Part shown: piece by piece, positions 33,573 through 46,236 of the stretch
Layout of the letters: every line of letters starts with the position of its first letter
How positions within the stretch are numbered: the first letter of the stretch is position 1
Assembly: GCF_026914265.1 (NCBI RefSeq)
Contig: NC_069136.1
Span: forward strand, 12,270,356-12,334,355
Reading direction: 5' to 3'
Source of the DNA: Mya arenaria
Lineage: Eukaryota > Mollusca > Bivalvia > Myida > Myidae
Length of the DNA: 64,000 nt
The notes under the pieces: generated by a model
What the model was told of the DNA's origin: nothing
Database searches by the model: none
What the model saw: only the letters and a program-made list of their open reading frames with translations
Made by a program: the position numbers and the translations under genes

Positions 33573-36500
33573 GTAATACCATAAATGTTCTAATAGACAT
33601 GCATGCTGTGGGACATTTTTTGGGTGTTAATTCCAATTCTGCTTCTTTAACAATGCTTATTTGAACTCTTAACTAAAAAGATGCAATTTGTTCACATAAA
33701 AAGCATAACATCGGCGCAATTTGTTTATAGTGCATCCATTCAGGCTGCTATATTTAGCGGGCTCAAAAAAGATTGCTGAATTGGAAAATGTTCTTATTTA
33801 GCATGTAGGGTTCTTAAAAAGACACCCACATGGGATATCTAAAAGTACATTTACGGTGCACGTAAAACTGTAGTTGCATGTAATTGATTTATTAATATTT
33901 TGTACTCAAGTACCACTTTACAAAATAATTATGCCCCCCTTTGAAGAAGAGGGGTATATTGCTTTGTACATGTCGTTCAGTCGGTCGGTCGGTCGGTAGA
34001 CCAAAGCTTGTCCGAGTGATAATTAAACAATTCCTTGACATATGGTCATCAAACTTGACATGAAGAAACGGCTTGACCAGTAGATGACCCCTGTTGATTT
34101 AAGGGGTCATCGGGTTAAAGGTCAAGGTCACAGTGACCTTAAATGGTAAAAGGATTTTAAAGCTTGTCCGAGTGATCAACACGGCCTGGACCTAATGTCA
34201 TCAAACTTGATATGGAGGTTTGGTCTGACCAGTAGATGACCCCTACTGATTTTAGGGGTCATTGGTCAAAGGTCAAGGTCACAGTGACCTTGAATGATAC
34301 AAGGTTGTCCGATTGGTAAATGGCCAATGCCTGCACCCACGGCACTCAATCTTGACTTGGAGGTTGGGTTTGACCAGTAGATGACCCCTATTGATTTTGG
34401 GGTTCATCGGGCTAATGGTCAAGGTCACATTGACCTTAAATGATAAAAACTTGTTTGAGTGATAACTCAACAATGCGTTCACCCATGGCCCTCAAACTTG
34501 ACTTTGAAGTTTGGCCTGACCACTTCATGACACCTTTTGATTTTGGGGGTCATCTGGCTTAAGGTCAAGGTCACATTTACCTTGAATGATAAAAGGTTGT
34601 CCGAGTGATAACTCGACAATGCCTGCACCCATGGCCCTCAAACTTGAATTGTAGGTTGGGCCTGACCAGTTGATGACCCCTATTTACCTTTGGGGTCATC
34701 AGGTCATTGGTCAAGGTCATAGTGACCTTGAGGGGAAACTCAACAATTCCTGGACCTTCCTGGAAGTTTGGGCCTGACCAGCAGATGACTCCTCTTGATT
34801 TTGGGTTTCATCGGGTCAAAGGTCAAGGTCACAGTGACCTTTGACATGAAAAAGTTAACAAAGCTTCTCCCAGTGATATCTCAACAAAGCCTGGACCTAT
34901 GTTCATCAAACTTGACAAGGGGGTTGGGCCTTAATTGTAGATAATCCCCTTATAATTTAAGGGGTCATTGGGTCAAGGTCACAGTGAACTTGAATGATAA
35001 AAGGTTGTCCGAGTGATAACTCGACAATGCCTGCACCCATGGCCCTCAAACTTGAATTGTAGGTTGGGCCTGACCAGTTGATGACCCCTATTTACCTTTG
35101 GGGTCATTGGTCAAGGTCATAGTGACCTTGAAGGGAAACTCAACAATTCCTGGACCTTCCTGGAAGTTTGGGCCTGACCAGCAGATGACTCCTCTTGATT
35201 TTGGGTTTCATCGGGTCAAAGGTCAAGGTCACAGTGACCTTTGACATGAAAAAGTTAACAAAGCTTCCCCCAGTGATATCTCAACAAAGCCTGGACCTAT
35301 GTTCATCAAACTTGACAAGGGGGTTGGGCCTTAATTGTAGATGAACCCTTATAATTTAAGGGGTCATTGGGTCAAAGGTCAAGGTCACAGTGAACTTGAA
35401 CGCAAAAAGCTTGTGTCTGTGTGATAACTGAATACTGCCTGCACCCATGGCCCTAAAACTTCACTTGGAGGTCCATGCATATTTCATTCAATTGTTCAAA
35501 TAATCCTGACAACATGGCACTCAGGGTGGGGGGGGGCATTATGTTTGACAAACATCTCTTGTTCTTTATTCATTTATCTATTATGATTATACTATTAGGC
35601 TTCTTTGAATTGTTTCTCAACAGCATGTTCTTCAGGGGTATTTTCTCACGGCCTCTCAAAATGGACACCAGTACTGGTATCTACTAAGGAAACAGACTCG
35701 AGAGTGATTCTATTAGCTTGTATGAGTTTTTGTCACAGTCGAGCTAAAAGAAATTAGTATTCACTAAAAAGGGTAAGGTTTACGCCAAAGATATCTTATT
35801 GAAATGGGGCCCAGATGTTTCTGGGAATTGAGGTCAGATGATATTAGTCCTAATACTTGATTGTTTTTTACAGATACCAAGAGAAGTACAAGGGGACCAT
35901 CGTTACTACCGATATTAACCTTCAGTTACTGTACACCGCCCGAGTCAACCCCGAGCCTCTCATGCTTCAGGTTGGTAGTAATTAGCAAATATTAATTGAA
36001 AATTATAAACTTAGTGGGATATGCTTGCCAATCAGTTGTCTCAAATCTTGTTAGAAATACAGCCAATCACAAGTGTACCGGGTATCCATTAAACCTTTAT
36101 GAGTATTATAGTAACGATTTGAAAGTTAACAATGATGCGTTAACAATGTTGTTCAGTTTAAAAAAAAATGAATGATTTGCCCATTGTATTATTTAAATGT
36201 TGATGTTGCTGTTACTGTTTATTGTTTATAACTTTATTCACAAATTATACATATGTAATCAGAGAACTCCCTGATGCACACAATCTGAGCCTCTGACTAT
36301 ATTTTCTTGCAAGGGACCCTCATTTTCATCTTACTGCTTTTCACTTTGACCCCCAGAATATATATTTATTGAGTTTAATCTTTATACTTGGACCTTATAA
36401 AATTAAAATAGCCCGGATATTGTCAACAATTATCAGGGGCAATATTCATAAAGCTTCTTTGTGAAAATGTTCAACTGGCTAAAAAATTCCAATATCTATT

Positions 36501-39500
36501 TGAATACCCTCTACTTTTATCACATGCTTTCATATGCATTTATTACCATGTTTTACCATGTTCATGCTTATTTTCATATTTTTGGTGCATAAACATTGTG
36601 ACTTTCCTTAATTTCAACTTTAAAAAAAGACAATTAAAAGTTGAAATTTTTCACTAAGCTGCTTTGTGAATACTGCCCCAGGGTGAATAGGGCAAACTCA
36701 TATCATCAGTATGTTAACCTAGTTTTACTTATAATAATATGCTAGGATTGATAATACGCAGCTCGAAAGTGGTGAGAAAAAATGGGTAAAATATCTTAAT
36801 ACTAAGTGAAGTACAATGTACATGGAGAAAAAATGAAATTGAAACAATTTATTCAAAGTCCATCGATATGATCTATAGTATCCAGCCAATAATATTGATT
36901 GTATTCTTGGGAGAAAATGTGTACTTTCTATCATAAAATTTGATACTTTTAAATTTCAGACATTTCCGTCCTCCGAGGGCTGGCCTTTCCCGGCATATCT
37001 CGGGTCCTGCGGCCGCTTTATAGTGCAGGAATATGGGGGACAGCCTCTCAACAACTTTGTGAATGCCCCCTTTGAAAAGAGGGTAACAGTTCTCTTAATT
37101 TGTATAATGATTTTAAAGGTTGACCATATACCCATTCTGTCATTTTATTATAAATGTTATTTAAAATACAATATTGTACCAGGTATTTTGATTTGAAATT
37201 TGTGTAGAGAGCTCTTTATTCAAAATAGTTTTTTCACTACTTATATATAACCTGATATTTTTTCATCTCAATTTAAGTAAAATAAAGTCTTATTTATGAC
37301 TGTTTACATTTAGAATATGATCAAAATCTGTTCTTTTAAATTCATTCTTTTCCTTGAAGTATTTCGCACACACTAGCTTATATAGCCAAAAAGATACAAA
37401 ACAATTAATTAATTGTTATCAATAAATGTATCAATAAATGGAATGCTGCTAAAGCAAGTGAATAGCAACCCTAATTAATTTTGTTTAGGTAAAAAACTAC
37501 CAAAAATATCATATCATTTTGTGTTTGTTTCCAGTTTCCCGACCTTCATTATTTTTTTGCACCAAACATTTTAATTTGTTTTACCTCCTTTTGGGGTAGC
37601 TTTGTGAACAGGAAAGACACATCTATGTACCTAGACAAAATGACTGTGTTTTTTCAGTGTGAAAATGGTATCTAAAAACAACTTTCAAAAACAGTAATGC
37701 CGACCTACCTCCCCTAGATGTTAGGCAGTGAAATTCGAAGCATTTATTTCTTTAGCCTTTAACATTTATGTCACAATTTCCTTCAGGCTGACCTGGCATA
37801 CCAGATGTTAAAGATGGCAGAGAAGCTTACCACAGACCCAGAATGGAGCCTCTACTGGACAGATCTTGCGTATCAAAACTTTGCAGTTGATGAAGCAGGA
37901 AAACTTCTGTACATCGATGTGGAGAATATAGTGGTTGTAGATAAGGAGGCTACGAAGCTAGGTATGGTCAAAATTTTAACTTGACTGAGATCTGAAGAAC
38001 GATGCAATGCTGAAATTTTGGTTAGGAATTGCATCACTCAAATACAAGCATATCTGAAATATTTCACACGTGTAGAAGCAGAAAAAAAAACATATGAACA
38101 TAACTTAATTGTTTGCTTACATTGGTTGTGACCCGTCAAGGCCAAATCAGTCTTAAACTCATTGACAGAACTAAAAAAAATGATTCTCATTTTCTTTTTG
38201 TGTTTTACAGATATTTAAATTGTATGCTCAATTTGTATAAATTTGTTGAATTATATCAGTCAACCCGAAAACCTACAACGACCTGGCGGAATCTGTGTAC
38301 ACTGCATGTCAACATGCGAACGCCCAGGACTGCTTGAACTTTGACACCGACCAACTGTGCTCACACCAAGATGCAGACCACAATTACTACGCTGCCTGCA
38401 GAAACATGCTGTCTTCATCTGCAGATAATAGGCACTTGGGCGGGCTTGCAAACCTTCTGCATGACATTCCAGACAGAATAAATGTAGAGACTATAATTAA
38501 TTTCTGTTTTAATAGGCATTTAAGTTTTTTTCCACTAACACAAATTTGGCAGTCCACAGGCTCTCAATTTTGCAGTTTGTCAAAATAAGCACTATATCTG
38601 ACCAGAAAAAAGTGATTTTTAACTTTGGTTTGTAAAAAATTGTCAGACCACAATCTTGTAAAAATGAAAGGAAATGCATACTGACAATCATAAGCTTATA
38701 CCTGTCTGGGCATTCAACTTATCTTAAATGAACAAATTAAAAGAGTGAAATATTGAAGGAATAACTTTTGATGGCGCAATGATTGAATATAATTGGATAT
38801 CTGTCGATTGGAGCCCAACATCGGTGGTAATCCATTATGATCATCGATAATCGATTTTCATCAATATTTATAAATTTCCTTAAAAACCTAATGACTCAAA
38901 TGTCGTTCGTTTTTAGCCGGATTTCTAAAAGAAATATTACAGGTTATAGAACGTCCAAATTCACACAGACAGGTTTAATAGGCGAATGGGCATTCATTGT
39001 AAGAAGTTTTTATTCCATGTCATAAATTCAATAGTTTTAATCCAATTATTATGAAACTTGGTCAGCATGTTGTCTTTGACACCTATTTATAAATATGGAT
39101 CACCTCAGGTAAAATCTTAGAAGAAAAAAATCCCTGTCATGAATTTAATCATTTTTATCCAATTATTATGAAACGTGGTCAGAATACTTGTGTGGATGTA
39201 GGTACAATGGGCTACTTGTTTTTAAGTATTGGTCCTATCCTGTAAATCTAAAGTAACTGCTTGTGATTGTTTACTTAGCACATGTACATTAGATGAAGAA
39301 GTTGCATTGAACTTCTTTTTCATTATGTAAAAGCTCATTCTATTATATACTATATACACTTTTGATACTGTCCTTCACCAATTCTTGAGTACTGCTACTA
39401 AAGAAGACCAGGCCAGTCGCCTGTTGCAAACAACTAAATGTAATATAAACATTTATTTTTTAAGAAACTGGATTGTACTTCTAATATTTAATTAACACTG

Positions 39501-40883
39501 TACAAATCATGGTTTTAATTCATTGTCTCATGTTGTGTTTATGCAGTCTCAAATGAGTAAAACTTTAGAGACTTATCTTATAGGTAAATTGTATTTTTAA
39601 AAAAACTATAGTTGATATGTTTCCAAAGCATCCTTTTAAAATTGAAAGGAAATGACTGAAAGATACATAATAGTGGAATAATGTATTTATCATTCATGCT
39701 CCCTTCAGTAATATTGTAATATCAATTTCATACTGGAATACTGTTTGATGATCCGTTAAACAGGGTATCAGGTCTGTGCCATTAGTATATTGTTAACTAT
39801 TGTTAACCTGGTTTTCACATAGTGAAACCTGGTTATTAGAATGACAAGCATCGTTGTTCGGGCAGGCGGCCTGTTTGACGTCAAACTCACTCATGAAACT
39901 GAATAATTTCAGTAAGGGTTGACATTTCTTGACCAAACTTTGTCTATAGGAAGAGTTTATGGATACCTTTCATGGGATTGCATTTGGGGTCCATAGAATC
40001 AAGGTCAAGGTCACTATTACTAAACGTAGAAAAGCAGTTGAAACTGAATAGCTGGAGTTAAGGTTGACATATCTTGTCCCAACTTCGTATAAAGGAAGAG
40101 TTTATGGATACCTTTCATGGTATTGCGTTTGGGGTCCCTAGGGTCAAGGTCAAGGTCACTGTTACTAAAAATAGAAAAACAGTTGAAACTGAATAACTTT
40201 AGTCAGGGTTCACATATCTTGACCAAACTTGGTATAAAGGAAGAGTTTATGGAGACCTTTCATTGGATTGCGTTTGGGGTCCCTAGGGTCAAGATCACTG
40301 TTACTAAAAATAGAAGAATGGTTGAAACTGTTGAATAACTTAAGTCTGTCAATCATTGAAAACCAGGTTTTGTCACATAGCAGCGTTTCTTGTTTTTCCT
40401 GAATTGATGATCGAAAGAGGAATTTCTGTGCAGATGTTTAAGCAGGAGGTTCTGGGACACTCTTCGCACCTACACATTGTTATTGTGAAGAAGTGTAACC
40501 AATCTTTTTGTAAATCTTTTCAGATTTTTAGGTTCTGACCAACTTAAAAAAAAACCATCAGAGTGTCATTTTCATGTGCTAAAGACCATTTCTGTGAAAA
40601 TATCAGGGAGCAATTTTATCATGAGTCCAAGATTTATTTAAGCAGTAATACTGCACTGTTTTAAATCATACAAAAATGAACAACAGAAAAAAAAGACTTT
40701 CTTAAAGGTATGGAAGTAAGTTATGTGTATTTTATTGATCTGTTTTCTGTATTATAGAGCCATTGGGACCTTGATCACCACCTGAACTCATGCGTCCGAC
40801 CCAGTGTGCCTCAAGGTCGTGTGAAATCTGCCCACCACCTCATGTTGGCGTTGGAACACATACGGGACAGCAAATCACCATGA
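32968..40883 (+). CDS. DIPK2A: DIPK2-type divergent protein kinase domain protein, complete (6 coding exons)
   Basis: DIPK2A/2B are kinase-like proteins of the secretory pathway; DIPK2A is reported in Golgi and as a secreted factor. Exons: 32968-33572, 35874-35970, 36960-37082, 37787-37961, 38260-38483, 40758-40883, giving 449 residues, near the roughly 430 of the vertebrate protein. Visible features: a signal-anchor segment at about 44-64 (CFIITIVLLAIYLGTTIYL), the family motif CPACYGHSFC (80-89), candidate kinase Lys in HRVVLKK (about 131), SEGWPFPAYLGSCGRF, catalytic-loop-like TDLAYQNFAVD (about 301) and metal-binding-like IDVEN (about 319) in place of DFG. DHNYYAACRNML and GGLANLLHDIP follow. 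Junction phases agree throughout. 2A versus 2B cannot be decided by eye. Exon 5 uses a weak donor. Confidence 0.93.
33930..35545 (+). repeat. 1.6-kb repeat in DIPK2 intron 1, about 130-bp degenerate units with AGGTCAnnnTGACCT palindromes
   Basis: It begins TATGCCCCCCTTTGAAGAAG with a (TCGG)n stretch and ends near GGGGGGGCATTATGTTTGAC. Units repeat GTCCGAGTGATAACTC, GGCCCTCAAACTTGA, GACCAGTAGATGACCCCT and GGTCAAGGTCACAGTGACCT. A 408-bp block (from 34591) is duplicated from 34999. Perfect AGGTCAnnnTGACCT palindromes begin at 34125, 34276, 34422, 34714, 34826, 35114 and 35226, each preceded by an extended half site TCAAGGTCA. Confidence 0.9.
35874..35970 (+). CDS. DIPK2A: DIPK2-like coding exon 2
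   Basis: Acceptor TTTTTTACAG and donor CTTCAG|GTTGGT. Encodes YQEKYKGTIVTTDINLQLLY and ends PEPLMLQ. Confidence 0.9.
35971..36959. other. DIPK2A: DIPK2-like intron 2
   Basis: A GTTAACAATG...GTTAAC motif at about 36127 recalls the 1-330 repeat. Otherwise nothing seen. Confidence 0.6.
36960..37082 (+). CDS. DIPK2A: DIPK2-like coding exon 3
   Basis: Acceptor TAAATTTCAG and donor AAGAGG|GTAACA. Encodes TFPSSEGWPFPAYLGSCGRF and NAPFEKR, strongly family-specific. Confidence 0.93.
37083..37786. other. DIPK2A: DIPK2-like intron 3
   Basis: AT-rich, no feature recognised. Confidence 0.6.
37787..37961 (+). CDS. DIPK2A: DIPK2-like coding exon 4 (catalytic-loop region)
   Basis: Acceptor TTTCCTTCAG and donor CTAG|GTATGG. 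Contains WTDLAYQNFAVD and LLYIDVENIVVVD. Confidence 0.93.
38260..38483 (+). CDS. DIPK2A: DIPK2-like coding exon 5
   Basis: Acceptor GAATTATATCAG; encodes VNPKTYNDLAESVYTACQ, DHNYYAACRNML and LLHDIPDRIN. The donor AAT|GTAGAG is weak but is the phase-0 choice that joins to the conserved C-terminal exon. Without splicing the frame stays open to TAA at about 38588. Confidence 0.78.
38484..39805. other. DIPK2A: DIPK2-like intron 5, first part
   Basis: Dispersed-repeat phrase AATTATTATGAAAC.TGGTCAG occurs twice (about 39042 and 39162), about 120 bp apart. No gene seen. Confidence 0.55.
39806..40375 (+). repeat. Dispersed repeat with three about 135-bp internal units
   Basis: Three units carry GAAACTGAATA, GTTGACAT.TCTTG.CC, AGGAAGAGTTTATGG and TTGGGGTCCCTAGGGTCAAG. 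The ends AACCTGGTTTTCACA and AAAACCAGGTTTTGTCAC are roughly inverse. A fragment lies on the other strand at 23905-24060. Confidence 0.75.
40758..40883 (+). CDS. DIPK2A: DIPK2-like coding exon 6 (C-terminus)
   Basis: Acceptor TTCTGTATTATAG; encodes SHWDLDHHLNSCVRPSVPQG and HHLMLALEHIRDSKSP, then TGA. It follows the family pattern of an LLxxCxxP stretch before a helical tail. Confidence 0.75.
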   Translation, partial: SHWDLDHHLNSCVRPSVPQGRVKSAHHLMLALEHIRDSKSP

Positions 40884-41170
40884 AAGTCATGATTGTATTG
40901 GATGTATCTGTGATGTTTTATCATATTTCCCATGCAGATATCAATGAGGCTTGGATTTGAAAACATTGGGCGGATTGTTTAGAATTTAGTTAAAGTTAAC
41001 AATGAGATTAATGATATTGTTGTTAACTTTAAAATATGAAATATTTGACGATGTTCTATTACACATATTTAGATACAAAAAAGCTCAGCTAAAACAGCTG
41101 TCTCAAATTTTGTTTAAAATACAGAGATTACAAGCGTTTTCATTAAAACTCTGAGCAGTTATGAGTTACA

Positions 41171-41489
41171 ATGCACCAGTCAATTGTTACCAGTGCCCCC
41201 CCCCAGGTCTGGGGGTATACCGGGGATAGCCAGGGAAATGGGCCGTGTTTTTACCTTTCAGGTGGCCCCGCAGTGCCGGGTGAATGCGGTGGATTTGTCT
41301 TCGAGCAAAATATAGCGGGGAATGGGCCTTACCTAGGGTCCCTTGGGTGCAGGGGCATTTGGCGGGGATTTTACCATCAGTTCGTCTCCCGCAGGGCAGG
41401 GATTTTACCCGGGGTTGGCTGGACTGAAAGTCAAAGTCCCCGCTATTCCCCTGACCTGGGGGGGCCGTGGTTACAATTGACTGGTGCAT
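41171..41489. mobile_element. 319-bp MITE with ATGCACCAGTCAATTGT termini
   Basis: ATGCACCAGTCAATTGTTAC is mirrored by GTTACAATTGACTGGTGCAT; inner arms with CCCCCCCAGGTCTGGGGG / CCTGACCTGGGGGGG extend the inverted repeat. It is GC-rich relative to the surroundings. Symmetry makes about 100-codon frames on both strands, which are not genes. Confidence 0.92.
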
Positions 41490-42594
41490 AAGGTAATAAT
41501 GATGATGTTGTTAATGTCATCTTCAACAAAGATCTGAACAATCAGTCCAATATCTTATTAATTTTGGTGCTTGGATGTTTATTTTTTGTTTAATTATTCA
41601 AGCGTTATGATTGTGTGTTGGTATTTTTTGGATATGGTGATATTTTTGAAGGTCTTATGCTCTGCTTAAATTTGAGAATTAGCCTGTTTTGATCGATACT
41701 GACCACGCTGGATCGATTTCAGTAGCTGAGAATAGTTTAAAACATTGTAAGATTTTGTTTTCATAATTTTTGGTCCAAGATAGTCAGTCATAAGCAGTTT
41801 GTTATATGACAAATGGACAAATTTCAATAGTTCATAAATGGATAATTATGTTTCATGTAATCTCATGTGTACCATGTGCTTGGACAGATTACAAGTGTCC
41901 CCCAATTAACAGATATTAATTGATCAGCATAGCAGATTAGCAGCTGGTCACGAAGGTATATCGGTTATCTTGACACATTTATTGGGGTATTACAGTCATC
42001 GAAATTAGACTTTTGGATCAACAAGCCCGAATTATTATACTATTGCTTGGCATCAAATTTTTTAACATGCCCTGCTATATAAAATTCAGAATTTGAGGAA
42101 GCCCGAAAGACATTTTACTAGTGCAGGCCTTCCGGGCTTGTGCTAATTTCGACCACTGGTATTTGGGAATGTGTAAAGATCAAAACAAGATTGGTGTATT
42201 ACTTTTTCTATGCTGATTAGGTGAAATTATGTTACGCGTATAGATACTTACATGTCTTTCCATTTGTGGATTACCACACTTACAATTTCAAAATTAACTT
42301 TAGAAGAACATGAAGCACCTGTTCATGTTTTTTGGCTCAAATTTCACTGAATTAATATTGCATATCATTTGATATTGTATGCCTTAGATCCAATATTGGA
42401 ATGAAAATATTATCATAAGATAAAACACATCAATATACAGAGAGATTGATATTTACTATATGCACACTATTTTTGGACTTAGACTGATTGTGATTTCAAA
42501 ATTTTAGCAATGTTGAGGAGTGCTGCTAACTACCGGTAAGCTACCAGTATAACATAATGAAATTTAGAAAAATAATGTTCAGCATAAAACATCA

Positions 42595-42745
42595 ATCTCG
42601 AACGTCAAGATGAAAAACTGTGATCGGATCTTTTGTCAGCAGTCTTATATCACAGGTTCTGAGACACTTAAGCAAAAATTGGCTCATTTCAAGGCAAGAA
42701 ATAAAAAGCTTGTCAAAACGGTCCATCTATGAGAGTGCAGCTATA
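42595..42745. mobile_element. Truncated copy of the 15860 MITE family
   Basis: The right end GTCAAAACGGTCCATCTATGAG then AGTGCAGCTATA matches the 3' end of the 159-bp MITE; TTTTGTCAGCAGTCTTATAT is the inverse of its internal phrase. The left terminus is lost or rearranged. Confidence 0.7.
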
Positions 42746-43087
42746 ACTTCAACAACACATTTGTCTGATGGGAACATGAGATATTGCTAGTAATATGTCC
42801 CATGGTACATTACGATGTACGGGCATAATCAAGTCCCATGTGTTTTCGACAATGTCATTTGAATGCTTGTTGTGTCCTCTTAATAAGATGTCATCATTGA
42901 ACCCTTCTTGGTGCTCTGGTGTAACAACAATTGCCATTGTCAATTAATATTTGATCATGTTCATTCCATTATAATTATTACCGGTACTATCCACAGGCCT
43001 TATTCGACAATGATCTGAGTAAATCTTACCGTAGTTGTAAATTCAATTATTCTACATATTTATGTGTATTATAATAGCCTGTATTTT

Positions 43088-43093
43088 AATAAA
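43088..43093 (+). terminator. DIPK2A: Candidate poly(A) signal for the DIPK2-like gene
   Basis: AATAAA 2.2 kb past the stop. Another AATAAA at about 42700 lies in a MITE remnant. Chosen only by position; weak support. Confidence 0.2.
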
Positions 43094-44640
43094 GTTGAGA
43101 AAATGAAGAAAATCAACTTGTTACAATATATGTGTAATTTAAACAGATTTAAACAAAATGAAGTTAACTCAAAGATTCTTTATGAAACAGGGTCTAGCCT
43201 TGTCTATATTAATGTATTGTATTCTTATATGATTGTGTAATTATATGCCATAAATGGCTCAGGAATGATTAAATAACAAATTTTAATCCTTGTCTTCTTC
43301 CGAAATTTGAAAAAAGTAGACAACCCTTATTTAAAAATGTTAGCCTTTTTGGAGAGGCCCAACCCTAACATTTTTCAACATGTTTATATTTACAATTACA
43401 AAGTCAAGTTTAAATGTGAGATGAATCGCCCCAGACACACCAGAGGTAGACCCTTTTACAGTTAGATACAATTGGTTTCTTTCATGTGCAGACATAATAT
43501 ATTATCAACCAATAATAATGAAACTTGGTGACAGTTCATGTGGGAATCATGTCTTGGTAAACTTCAATTCTGAGATGAATCTCCTCAGAAGTTCCAAATG
43601 TACGCCCAATTTACACTATAGAATTGAAGTTTGATGCATTTTATGCAGTCAATAGCTTAGGTAATTACCATCTGGTCTTGATGAAATTTGTAGATGTTGT
43701 TTATGTCAACGTCTCAGGCAAATTTGATTTACAAAGAAACTGCCTTAGCAACATCATTCTCAGGCAAGTTTGATTTACAAAGATACCGCCTTAGCAACAT
43801 CAGAGTTATGCCAACAAGGCTGAGCTAGCTGCTTGAAATCATTGTTTTCAAAGCATTGCTCTTTAACCAAGAATGTTATGATGGCTATGCATGACAGTGA
43901 TGTCATACAAGACATTGTACTAGAAAATCTGAACAATAACCTCGAGAGTGTGCCCTAAATGACCTTAACGGCGTAGTTTAAGCCTTTTATAAGTGACCCC
44001 TCCCCCCCAAAAAAACCCCCAACAAACTGTGTACAGTACACAACCTCTGTGTATTGATCTTAATCTACTTGCATTGATCCTTCTCATCAGATCTCTAAAC
44101 TGAGTATCCTTTTGAAAGTTTTTTTTATAGAAATGGACCCTAATTGGCGCTGAGCCAATAAACGAATACATAGGAAATTGGCCTCTACTGTGACACCAGT
44201 GCAATTAGCAGATGCACAGAAGGGGTTTATCATGCCAAACATTCCTTTAACTACCGTTAGGCCTTTAAATAAATGACCAACCAAGAAACATTCTGGAGGA
44301 GACAAAATACAAGGAGTTTTGACCAATGTCCTTTGAGTGTGACCACGACCTACATATATAGCTCTTGCTTATGAGATGCCATCTCCTCATGGTTGACATT
44401 TGTTCCAGGTTCATTAAAAACAAGACAACAAAAACATTGCATAGTCAAGATAAGGCACGTCAAATAAAGGGATTTTGATAAGTGGTGCCTTGACCATTGA
44501 CAAGCAAGTGTCTTCCAAATGACATTCTGGACTCATGATGAACATTTGTGCCAAATTATTTTAAAATCCCTTAATGCATGACTAAGTTACAGCTTGTACA
44601 TTTAAGATTTACCAAACGCTGGCACAGAAACATGACAAAT
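43094..44640. other. Intergenic, with small duplications and repeat fragments
   Basis: A 46-bp tandem duplication (CTCAGGCAAATTTGATTTAC... CCGCCTTAGCAACATC) lies at about 43710-43805. About 44310-44600 is a dispersed-repeat fragment related to 2650-3000. No gene seen. Confidence 0.5.
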
Positions 44641-44689
44641 ACACCTGAAGAGTTTGTTGGACAGAAAGCAGTTAGCATTTTTGCCTATA

Positions 44690-44862
44690 TGGACAGATAG
44701 CCACATTTTGGGTTAGAAGCAGAGCTCTGTTAGAATGTAGCGCTAATGCGTTGCAAAGGCACCACATCTTGGATAAGAAGCAGAGCTCTGTTAGAATGTA
44801 GTGCTGTTGGGGTAAGAACATACCACATTTTGGATTAGAAGCAGAGCTCCAAACTTAGCACC
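44690..44862. repeat. About 62-bp tandem repeat, three copies
   Basis: CCACATTTTGGGTTAGAAGC, AGAGCTCTGTTAGAATGTAG and variants recur three times; the third copy is truncated. Confidence 0.85.
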
Positions 44863-45767
44863 TTGCATGGTGGTGCTCTAACTCACCACGCCTTGAATGG
44901 CAGCCAGATATCAATTAAGAAATGTTGAGGGATAAATAAATGAAAGGACATGCAATAAATACAAGTAAATTTATTTTGCATTTTATAAATTTCACAACCT
45001 TAAGGTATATTAAATAATACCTTTTAAAAATAACACAAAAGCAAAATATATAAGGCCAACAAGCCATGAGATTATAATACATCTTTATCCTCAACATTTT
45101 AAAGAAAGATTTTACAACATTTGCAATATGAAAATCACAATAATCCTACATTTTCCATTAACAATTAAACAAGTAAAGAAGTTAAAGGCTTAAAAGGCGA
45201 GCATAAATGATAGGTGCATAATCCTTCACCAACATATAGTAATATGCTAAATTCTGTTGGTATATTTTATGAAAGACGCTTGTTTTGGGTAATCTGCATG
45301 TTATCTAAATAAATGTTATATTTTCAAAAGAAAGTATAATCTACAGTGGAACCCCATTGTCAAACTTGATTGTCTCAAAATTCCTTGCTGGCTTGAACTG
45401 GATGTAAAGGACTGATTTCTTTATACTGAAGGTAAGCATTCCTACTTGGCTCAAATTTTCCGAGCCAATGGGATTCGACTGTACTTTAATTTAACGTCAA
45501 TGGAACAGCTGTTTTGAATCATATTTTCCCTAGAACAATTAACCCGCACAGTAGCTTACATACTAAATTAAGGAAGCATATATTAAGATTATAAAATTGC
45601 TACTTAAACTACAAACAATTAATAAAAGATTAACTAACAGAATAATGCTTAAATCAAACAATTAATAACATAATAAAAATCACTCTTACAACAAAAGATA
45701 AGCTAACACATGTTGAAACTAAAAGCACTACTTCTATATTAAAAAATGGAAAAAAACAAAAACACTT

Positions 45768-45813
<46 letters not shown>

Positions 45814-46236
45814 TTAACACATTCTAACAACTTTTCAGCTTGGTGAAGTACTGGTTCAAAAAATTTAGATTATGAGAAGTATTGCAGAATTGGACCCTAA
45901 ACCTAATCAATTATCAAATTGAACTGGAATGATAGTTTCAATTCACTTTTGGAGAATAATCAAGACTGTATATATTATTCTTTCATTATAACCTTGTGTT
46001 TTGTGGTTAATAAACCACAGGTACAAAAAAATAAAATAATTGCAAGGCAGCATGTGTATATGTTCATGGCTCCATTTTAAAATAATCATCATATTTACAA
46101 AAAATCACACATAACACGTAAAAGTTTTTTAAAAGAAATTTACACGTTTGGTAATCATATACTTGTGGATTACAGTCATGTACCTTATTATGAACCCGTA
46201 ACCAGCTTGTAAACAAAAAAACTATATCTAAGGGCC
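44863..46236. other. No gene seen; (TA)n microsatellite at 45773-45808
   Basis: AT-rich with a run of about 17 TA dinucleotides. No supported coding sequence. Confidence 0.6.

Larger units (their letters stand above)
40884..43093 (+). other. DIPK2A: Probable DIPK2-like 3' UTR and downstream region
   Basis: Non-coding sequence after the stop. It contains GGGCGGATTGTTTAG/GTTAAC repeat sequence (40970-41040), a MITE at 41171-41489 and MITE remnants at 42600-42745. How far the transcript extends is unknown. Confidence 0.4.

Noticed and set aside
41171..41491. About 100-codon frames on both strands
   Set aside because: Mirror images of each other within a GC-rich MITE inverted repeat.
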